A DNA stretch of 7,624 bases from the NCBI GenBank assembly GCA_043818215.1, contig JBDRGC010000049.1:1-7624 (forward strand), written 5' to 3'. The notes under the pieces are model-generated. The model ran no database searches. It was not told where the DNA came from and saw only the letters and a program-made list of their open reading frames with translations. Shown piece after piece: positions 1 through 3,995 of the stretch. Position 1 is the first letter of the stretch. The number at the start of each line of letters is the position of its first letter. The stretch comes from JBDRGC01 sp043818215. Lineage in GTDB: Bacteria; Chloroflexota; Anaerolineae; Anaerolineales; UBA11858. Position numbers and translations under genes: made by a program.

Positions 1-1503
1 GAAAAGGCGCTCGAAGTGCGCCACGCCGTCTTCGAAGGAGCGCAGGGTCTCGTAATTCTCCATGTCCCCGATGTGGTGGCTGAGGAAAGCATAGCGCTCG
101 CGGGTCAGGCAAAAGGTATTTTTTAGCTCCGCGCCGGTCGCAAGAAGCGGTGGGGCGTCGAAGGGCAGCTGGAGGGGGTCGGGTGCATAACCGCGTGAAC
201 GGCGCAATGGATAAGTGGTCAGTGACCAGTTATCAGTGTTCAGTGACTGATCACTGATAACTGATAACTGATTACTGATTACTGATAACTGATCACTGAT
301 CACTCGAACCACCGAGTCATCACACCGCGTGCGTATATCGCGGTTATGCATCAGGAAGGCATCCGCCAGGCTGGCCAGCCGCTGGCGGGCTTCGTCGTTG
401 TCGGTGGCAATAGGCTCTTCGCTGAGATTGCCGCTGGTCATTACTAAAGGATGAAGGATGAAGGATGAAGGATGAATCCCGTTTGGGGAAGCAAACAGGA
501 GGTAATGCAGCGGTGTATATGGCAGCATGACGCCGAGCGTATACTGACGCGGAGCGACTTCAGCGACGATATTGGATTCAGGCCTCCGGTTTAGGAGGAC
601 GATCGGCCGGGCGCGGGATAATAGCAATTCGCGCTCGGCGTCATTCACGAAGCAATGCTTCTCCACTGTTTCGATGTCAGGCATCATCAGCGCGAAGGGC
701 TTGTCCACGCGCAGCTTACGATTGCGAAGCTCAATCACGGCCTGTGAATTGGCGGCGTCGCAAGCAAGATGAAATCCGCCCAGACCCTTCACGGCCACGA
801 TTCTCCCTTCAGCCAGCATTCGCTGCGCCGCAAGGATGGCCTCCTCGCCCGAGGCTAACGTTTGACGTTTGACGTGTGACGTTTGACGTTTGACGTTTGA
901 ACGTTCAAACGTTTGAACGTTCAAACGTTCCAACCAGATGCCTGGCCCGCACACCGGACACGCCACCGGTTGCGCATGAAAGCGCCTATCCAGTGGATCG
1001 CTGTATTCCGCGGCGCAATCCGGGCACATGGCAAAGGGCGCCATGGTGGTATTGGGACGATCATAGGGGATGTCGGTGATGATGGTGAAACGCGGCCCGC
1101 AGTTGGTGCAGTTGATGAACGGGTAACGATAGCGCCGGTTTTTGGGATCGAAAAGCTCGCGCAGGCAATCCGGGCAGAGGCTGACATCCGGGGAAATCGG
1201 CTGGAACGCTCCCGCGACAGCCTCGGAGTGGAGGATCTCGAAGGTCGTGAAACCGTTCGCGTCACGCCAGGTTAACTGCAGATCGTCCATGCGCGCCAGC
1301 GGTGGGAGTTCATTTTTCAGTGCAGAGAGAAAGTCGTCCAGCGTAGATTTTGTACCGTCCACCTCGATATCCACCCCGGCGGAGGTGTTGCGCACCCAGC
1401 CTGTCAATGTATAGCGTTTCGCCAGGCTATATACAAATGGCCGAAAACCGACTCCTTGAACGATACCGGTAATGTGTATGCTCGCGCCGCTCAACTCAGA
1501 CAT
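1..1503 (-). CDS. hypF: Carbamoyltransferase HypF, N-terminal 501 residues (runs off left edge)
   Basis: HypF converts carbamoyl phosphate to a carbamoyl adenylate and passes it to HypE, which makes the cyanide ligands of [NiFe]-hydrogenase; it acts in the cytoplasm. Seen: an acylphosphatase domain (residues 1-95) with GIVQGVGFRPF at 13-23 (catalytic R21) and GWVRNTSAG (N39); two zinc fingers with the classic C-x2-C-x18-C-x2-C spacing (C110/C113/C132/C135 and C160/C163/C182/C185); a YrdC-like domain from ~216 (VKGLGGFHLACDA, KPFALM, VMTSGNLSEEP, HNRDIRTRCDDSVVRV); and the start of the Kae1-like domain (RRSRGYAP, then IGDMENYETLRSFEDG near 479-492). The ATG at 1503 fits the usual N-terminus, and a TATAAT lies 7 bases before it. 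The remaining ~250 residues are outside the window. Odd: residues ~193-215, ~341-352 and 402-430 are translated short-repeat arrays absent from ordinary HypF, yet the frame stays open throughout. Family call is firm; whether the protein is active is unknown. Confidence 0.95.
   Translation of the reverse strand, partial: MSELSGASIHITGIVQGVGFRPFVYSLAKRYTLTGWVRNTSAGVDIEVDGTKSTLDDFLSALKNELPPLARMDDLQLTWRDANGFTTFEILHSEAVAGAFQPISPDVSLCPDCLRELFDPKNRRYRYPFINCTNCGPRFTIITDIPYDRPNTTMAPFAMCPDCAAEYSDPLDRRFHAQPVACPVCGPGIWLERLNVQTFERSNVKRQTSHVKRQTLASGEEAILAAQRMLAEGRIVAVKGLGGFHLACDAANSQAVIELRNRKLRVDKPFALMMPDIETVEKHCFVNDAERELLLSRARPIVLLNRRPESNIVAEVAPRQYTLGVMLPYTPLHYLLFASPNGIHPSSFILHPLVMTSGNLSEEPIATDNDEARQRLASLADAFLMHNRDIRTRCDDSVVRVISDQLSVISNQLSVISDQSLNTDNWSLTTYPLRRSRGYAPDPLQLPFDAPPLLATGAELKNTFCLTRERYAFLSHHIGDMENYETLRSFEDGVAHFERLF
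216..302. repeat. Inverted heptamer array (CTGATNA type) inside hypF
   Basis: Positions 247-302 are eight consecutive plus-strand heptamers of the form CTGATNA. Positions 216-243 are four degenerate heptamers of the same kind on the minus strand (CTGAACA, CTGATAA, CTGGTCA, CTGACCA). Only three bases separate the halves. The total is 87 bp, exactly 29 codons, and it is translated as residues ~402-430 of HypF between DDSVVRV and YPLRRSRGYAP, where the family normally has only a few residues. The opposed halves could fold into a hairpin in DNA or mRNA. Confidence 0.9.
447..474. repeat. Heptamer array AAGGATG x4 inside hypF
   Basis: Four perfect tandem copies of AAGGATG. On the coding (minus) strand this reads as the low-complexity peptide HPSSFILHP just before LVMTSGNLSEEP of the YrdC-like domain of HypF. 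The frame is kept. Boundaries are uncertain by a few bases because the ancestral sequence is not visible. Confidence 0.9.
860..930. repeat. Heptamer array GTTTGAC plus two overlapping palindromes inside hypF
   Basis: Positions 860-894 are five tandem GTTTGAC units (one variant, GTGTGAC), followed by GTTTGAA. The array then becomes two overlapping perfect palindromes, 893-912 (20 bp) and 908-929 (22 bp), both built around TTTGAACGTTCAAA. It encodes residues ~193-215 of HypF, between the second zinc finger (CPVCGPGIWLE) and the start of the YrdC-like domain (LASGEEAILAAQRML), without breaking the frame. Confidence 0.9.
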
Positions 1504-1510
1504 GGGGGCA

Positions 1511-1516
1511 ATTATA
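1511..1516 (-). promoter_or_regulatory. Probable -10 box of hypF
   Basis: A perfect TATAAT on the minus strand lies 7 bases before the hypF ATG. A transcript starting the usual distance after a -10 box would begin at or next to the ATG, so a leaderless mRNA is likely. I see no convincing -35 box and no Shine-Dalgarno sequence. Confidence 0.45.
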
Positions 1517-1545
1517 CCGTTGGCTGCACTGAAAAAACACCTTTT

Positions 1546-1613
1546 TACCACCAAGTCATGAAGGCACAAAGATTATTGATAATGAAACTTCGTGCCTTTG
1601 TGACTTCGTGGTA
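1546..1613. repeat. Inverted octamer repeat, hairpin-forming
   Basis: The left arm (1546-1571) and the reverse complement of the right arm (1588-1613) match at 22 of 26 positions, around a 16-base AT-rich loop. Each arm consists of about three 8-bp units (CCACCAAG, TCATGAAG, GCACAAAG on the left; CTTCGTGC, CTTTGTGA, CTTCGTGG on the right). It lies between the divergent starts of hypF and the hydantoinase fragment and could act as a transcription-modulating hairpin or simply be a dispersed repeat. Confidence 0.8.
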
Positions 1614-1641
1614 AATGCCTTTTTGCAATGGACTCACCGTT

Positions 1642-1647
1642 TATAAT
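1642..1647 (+). promoter_or_regulatory. Probable -10 box of the hydantoinase fragment
   Basis: A perfect TATAAT lies 8 bases before the ATG at 1656, the same geometry as at hypF on the other strand. A TTGCAA lies upstream but only 13 bases away, too close for a normal -35 box. A leaderless transcript is inferred. Confidence 0.4.
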
Positions 1648-1655
1648 GACAGGTA

Positions 1656-1814
1656 ATGGAAAACGAACCCCTGCGCATCGGCAGGGACATCGGCGGCACG
1701 TGCACCGACTTTGTCGTCTTCTCACCCGCTTCCGGCCAGCTTGAGACGTGCAAGCTGCTCTCCACGCCCCATGTCCCGGCGGGGGGTGGAGGGCGAGTGG
1801 CGAAAGATGACTGA
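1656..1814 (+). pseudogene. Hydantoinase A/oxoprolinase N-terminal fragment
   Basis: A 52-codon reading frame begins LRIGRDIGGTCTDFVVF and continues to KLLSTPHVP. This matches the start of HyuA-type ATP-dependent hydantoinases/oxoprolinases, whose phosphate-binding strand is normally DIGGTFTD and which usually run to well over 500 residues. Here the family resemblance stops after ~42 codons, followed by a Gly-rich tail and TGA. Just beyond lies a heptamer array and the end of the convergent integrase pseudogene, so the rest of the gene appears deleted. The Phe-to-Cys change in GGTFTD and an Arg in the usual Val position suggest decay. The start is chosen from the family N-terminus and the -10 box upstream. 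A short unrelated peptide is the alternative, but the motif is distinctive. Confidence 0.7.
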
Positions 1815-1819
1815 TGGGC

Positions 1820-1854
1820 AAAGAGAAACGAGTAACGAGAAATGAGTAACGAAT
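1820..1854. repeat. Degenerate heptamer array (AACGAGT type)
   Basis: Five successive 7-bp units: AAAGAGA, AACGAGT, AACGAGA, AATGAGT, AACGAAT. The array ends exactly next to the stop codon of the integrase pseudogene (1855-1857) and follows the broken end of the hydantoinase fragment, so it marks the junction between two truncated convergent genes. Confidence 0.8.
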
Positions 1855-2423
1855 TTAACCATCCAGAGGGCAGCGGACGGCGAGGCCGCCGCGCTGCAAA
1901 CCTGTGGCATCCAGGTGGTGGCGGCGTTCTTTGCCGCTGCGGGGGTCAAGCGAGCGTCTGGGAGCAGGAAAGAGGTATTGCCAGATGAGTTCGCGGGCGG
2001 CATTGGGGTATTTGATCTCAAGGGCATAGGGAAGGTAAACTTCACCGAAGCCTGCAGCCAGGTCTTCTTCATGGAGGAGACGGGCGCGTTCGATCTGACG
2101 CCAGAGGTCGGGAATGATGGAATCGGGCAGAGGGGTGAAGCGGTCTTTTTCACCCTTGCCATCGCGGACAGTGATGGTCTTGTATTCGAAGTCAATATCT
2201 TTGATGCGCAGGCGGACACATTCCATCAGGCGCAGGCCGGAGCCGTAGAGCAGTTGGGCCATGAGTTTGTGCGTCCCGGCGAGTTGGTGAAAGAGATGGA
2301 GTACTTCTTCGTGGGTCAGAACCGTAGGGAGGCGTTCGGGGCGTTTGGCGCTGGAGAGCAGGATGGGTTCGATCTCTTTGTGGAGGACTTCGCGGTAGAG
2401 AAAGAGAATGGCGCTGAGGGCCT

Positions 2424-2446
2424 CACTTCGACAAGCTCAGTGCATG
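2424..2446 (-). repeat. 23-bp repeat insertion, copy 1 of TTCGRCAAGCTCAGTGCA
   Basis: It lies between codons for STQN and (Q)ALSAIL of the integrase remnant. The plus strand contains TTCGACAAGCTCAGTGCA at 2427-2444, which matches 2673-2690 at 17 of 18 positions in the same orientation. Its 23-bp length shifts the frame. Confidence 0.75.
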
Positions 2447-2576
2447 GGTTCTGGGTGGAGGCGGCGACGTTGCGCTGGATGGCGAGGTGGGTGAGAAAGG
2501 CGTTGATCTCGGCGGCGCCCATGTCGTTAGGATGGCGCTTATTGTGAAACAGGATGAAGCGGCGGGCCCAATCTAT

Positions 2577-2592
2577 GCCGAAGGCCTACTCG
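2577..2592 (-). repeat. 16-bp insertion with GCCGAAGGCC core
   Basis: It separates the codons for TEESY and IDWARRF in the integrase remnant, which are adjacent in the family. The inserted sequence GCCGAAGGCCTACTCG contains the imperfect palindrome GCCGAAGGC. It is not a multiple of three and brings a TAG in the downstream frame. Confidence 0.55.
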
Positions 2593-2619
2593 GTAGGATT
2601 CTTCCGTGCGGTAGGAGTA

Positions 2620-2642
2620 ATCCCGCAAGGGGATGCTACGCG
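2620..2642 (-). repeat. 23-bp insertion with ATCCC/GGGAT stem
   Basis: It sits between the codons for RDAIRLKH and YSYRTEESY of the integrase remnant. The plus strand starts ATCCCGCAAGGGGAT, a 5-bp stem with a 5-base loop. The 23-bp length shifts the frame. Confidence 0.6.
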
Positions 2643-2669
2643 ATGTTTGAGGCGAATGGCATCGCGCAC

Positions 2670-2693
2670 ACGTTCGGCAAGCTCAGTGCAAGT
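2670..2693 (-). repeat. 24-bp repeat insertion, copy 2 of TTCGRCAAGCTCAGTGCA
   Basis: It lies between LDQ and VRDAIR of the integrase remnant and adds the peptide TCTELAER in frame. The core at 2673-2690 is the second copy of the 18-bp repeat found at 2427-2444 (one mismatch). Confidence 0.7.
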
Positions 2694-2747
2694 CTGATCG
2701 AGAGTTTTTTTGCCATGTGTGCTTAACTTTTCCAACAAGGAATGATA

Positions 2748-2753
2748 TATAAT
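2748..2753 (+). promoter_or_regulatory. Possible -10 box of the lipoprotein gene
   Basis: A perfect TATAAT lies in the AT-rich gap 2717-2796 between the divergent integrase pseudogene and the lipoprotein gene. A weak TTAACT lies 19 bases upstream. The leader to the ATG at 2797 would be about 36 bases and carries a ribosome binding site, unlike the leaderless starts elsewhere in the window. Confidence 0.4.
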
Positions 2754-2796
2754 AAATACAGTCTCGAGTTTCTCTTCAGAACATGAAAGGGTGATG

Positions 2797-3411
2797 ATGA
2801 AACCGATATACCTTGTGCTCGTCTTTTTATCGTTTCTATCGGCCTGCAAGCCTGCGTCAACTCCGCAAGCCACCAAATCTGTTTCTGCCCCCAACGTCTC
2901 TGCAACTTCACCGGCAACGCTTCCTACTGGCTCCCAAAATATGCAAACGCTTGACGCTTGCGGTTTCACCGTTAGCCATCCAGCGCTGTTGATCCCGGAT
3001 GGGCAGGGCTACCAGGTGATGTTTCAATCAAATTCCGATCCCCAAGTATCGGTTTTAATCCAACTACGCCGTCGCGACCCATCTGAAGCCGATGTTTCCC
3101 TGGAAACCCTGGCGCTTCACCTCCAAATCAGATACTTCCCCGAAATGAGCAGTCTGGCCTTCGAGCCGATCACCGTGACAGATATTTTTAGCAATCCCCT
3201 GGCGGGACTGCAAAGAGATATCGTCAAAGATGGCGTGCATACCCGCTTGATGGTGGTTGTGCGCCCGAATACATTGCTGGCCGATCTGCTACCCGGTGAC
3301 GTAATCTATGAACTGGTTGCTCAAGCTCCCGAAGACGCCTGGGCAAAATGGGGCCCGTTGTTCGATGCCATGCTCCAGTCATTACAACCTCGTGATTGTG
3401 GAGGGGTCTAA
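2797..3411 (+). CDS. Small exported lipoprotein of unknown function
   Basis: A 204-residue protein with a type II signal peptide: MKPIYLVLVFLSF then the lipobox LSAC, lipidated Cys at residue 17. A linker rich in Ser, Thr, Pro and Ala (18-47) leads to a globular domain from ~51 that opens DACGFTVSHPALLIPDGQGY and ends WAKWGPLFDAMLQSLQPRDC. The beta-rich middle and the final helix (FDAMLQSL) recall the small PsbP/DUF1795-like folds of exported proteins, but this is only a resemblance and I do not recognise the family. Cys55 and Cys201 flank the domain and could form a disulfide. The start at 2797 is chosen because GAAAGGG ends five bases before it; in-frame ATG 2794 and GTG 2791 would sit too close. 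The next ORF begins 36 bases after the stop on the same strand, so the two may share a transcript. No damage is seen; it looks like an intact gene in a decayed neighbourhood. Confidence 0.8.
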   Translation: MKPIYLVLVFLSFLSACKPASTPQATKSVSAPNVSATSPATLPTGSQNMQTLDACGFTVSHPALLIPDGQGYQVMFQSNSDPQVSVLIQLRRRDPSEADVSLETLALHLQIRYFPEMSSLAFEPITVTDIFSNPLAGLQRDIVKDGVHTRLMVVVRPNTLLADLLPGDVIYELVAQAPEDAWAKWGPLFDAMLQSLQPRDCGGV

Positions 3412-3447
3412 AGTCTCTTTCTCTGCCTTATCGGATTTGGAGGAACA

Positions 3448-3882
3448 ATGAACAGGAAAAGGTTTATCGCTCTTTTACTGGCATTCACGCTTGCAGGAAT
3501 CCTGTTGGCTTCTCCTGCTCTGGCGGTTCAGCAACAACAACCCACCCCAACACCCTATTACATCCCCACCCAGTTGCTCGCGCAGAGTTTTGGGGAGGTT
3601 GGTAAATTCTTCTGGATCCTGCCAGTAGTGCTTGTAGAGCCCTTGCCAAATTTGTTTGGCGCGGTAGGCTGGCTGGCCCAGTTCGGCCAGCAGAGTTTGC
3701 AATTCATGTATTTGGAGGTCGTAGATCAGGGATTTCATCAAGGTGATTCTATCATGGGAAAAACTCGCAACATTTGTGTAATTTATGCTATTATAATTAT
3801 GCACGATGAGGAAATCCACCATAAAGAGAATACACGCGTCTGGCAGTCAGAAAATACGAGTTTAGACAAAATCAGAGCCTGA
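3448..3882 (+). CDS. Chimeric secreted ORF: signal peptide fused to antisense rlmN start
   Basis: A 144-codon frame preceded by GGAGG four bases before the ATG. Residues 1-26 (MNRKRFIALLLAFTLAGILL to ALA) are a convincing type I signal peptide, followed by a Gln/Pro/Thr linker (VQQQQPTPTPYYIPTQL) up to residue ~43. From about 3571 the DNA is the opposite strand of the rlmN 5' end and then of its upstream region, so residues ~44-144 are antisense translation with no expected fold. The simplest reading is a secreted-protein gene truncated by a deletion, whose frame happens to stay open for another 100 codons. It might be expressed, since the start region is intact and an intact lipoprotein gene lies just upstream, but no function can be assigned. 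Confidence 0.45.
   Translation: MNRKRFIALLLAFTLAGILLASPALAVQQQQPTPTPYYIPTQLLAQSFGEVGKFFWILPVVLVEPLPNLFGAVGWLAQFGQQSLQFMYLEVVDQGFHQGDSIMGKTRNICVIYAIIIMHDEEIHHKENTRVWQSENTSLDKIRA
3571..3738 (-). pseudogene. rlmN: rlmN 5' fragment (23S rRNA/tRNA adenine-C2 methyltransferase)
   Basis: The minus strand from ATG 3738 encodes 56 residues starting MKSLIYDLQIHELQTLLAEL and including GQPAYRAKQIWQGLYK and FTNLPKTLREQL, which is the typical N-terminal domain of the radical SAM enzyme RlmN (normally ~350 residues). The resemblance stops at 3571, where the sequence turns into the end of the convergent signal-peptide gene fragment. The radical SAM CxxxCxxC core and catalytic cysteines are absent, so this is not functional. 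A TAGAAT box 7 bases before the ATG suggests the promoter is retained. Since RlmN is widely conserved, an intact copy may lie elsewhere in the genome; that is inference. Confidence 0.8.
3746..3751 (-). promoter_or_regulatory. Possible -10 box of the rlmN fragment
   Basis: TAGAAT on the minus strand is separated from ATG 3738 by 7 bases, the same spacing as at hypF. A second, perfect TATAAT lies further upstream on the minus strand at 3790-3795 inside the AT-rich palindromic stretch ATTATAATTAT. Confidence 0.3.
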
Positions 3883-3911
3883 AACGGTACTTATTACGCC
3901 TGGAATGCACT

Positions 3912-3928
3912 CTAAAAGTGACTTTTAG
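3912..3928. promoter_or_regulatory. 17-bp perfect palindrome upstream of the surface protease gene
   Basis: CTAAAAGT-G-ACTTTTAG: two 8-bp arms around one base, 67 bases before the protease start codon at 3996. The short spacing and symmetry suit a dimeric repressor or activator site better than a terminator (no GC stem, no clear T-run). No matching regulator gene is in the window. Confidence 0.4.
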
Positions 3929-3995
3929 CAAGTTTGACCGATCAGTGTGTCTGGCTAAACTCTCCAAAAGTCTTGAAACGGAAGGTAGCGAAAAG

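Larger units (their letters stand above)
1855..2716 (-). pseudogene. Integron-type tyrosine recombinase (IntI-like) pseudogene
   Basis: Fragments in order on the minus strand: LDQ, VRDAIRLKH, YSYRTEESY, IDWARRFILFHNKRHPNDMG with INAFLTHLA, then LSAILFLYREVLHKEIEP through YGSGLRLMECVRLRIKDID and DGKGEKDR to WQYLFPAPRRSLDPRSGKE. This follows integron integrases, including the extra helix-containing patch before WQYLFP. The box I Arg and the beta-hairpin Lys remain. Four short insertions (2670-2693, 24 bp; 2620-2642, 23 bp; 2577-2592, 16 bp; 2424-2446, 23 bp) interrupt it, and removing them restores one frame. A further one-base slip seems to lie near the start, in the A7 run after ATG (2716). 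The C-terminus jumps from RRHHLD to LQRGGLAVRCPLDG, so the HxLRH box and the nucleophilic Tyr are gone. It cannot be a working recombinase. No attC site or cassette array is visible nearby. Confidence 0.85.

Noticed and set aside
216..930. Repeat arrays as a CRISPR locus
   Set aside because: Units are 7 bp with no unique spacers, and the arrays are translated within hypF; no cas gene is present.
913..1275. Plus-strand frames across the zinc-finger part of hypF
   Set aside because: They are shadows; the minus strand carries the eight conserved HypF zinc-binding cysteines in perfect spacing.
1915..2547. Long plus-strand reading frame of ~210 codons
   Set aside because: It is the antisense of the integrase pseudogene, whose minus-strand translation matches a known family at many points.
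1504..2716. attC sites or gene cassettes next to the integron-type integrase
   Set aside because: No pair of complementary GTTRRRY/RYYYAAC-like boxes with a suitable stem was found; the inserts in the gene are too short.
2586..2969. Minus-strand frame extending the integrase start to 2969
   Set aside because: Upstream of ~2716 it is antisense to the lipoprotein gene and its AT-rich promoter region, and shows no family motif.
3912..3928. Palindrome as a rho-independent terminator
   Set aside because: The stem is AT-rich and short, and no T-run follows on either strand.
3883..3995. Start of the protease gene at 3918
   Set aside because: It would place 26 residues ahead of a good signal peptide and run through the palindrome; the ATG at 3996 has the signal peptide at its N-terminus and a purine-rich binding site upstream.
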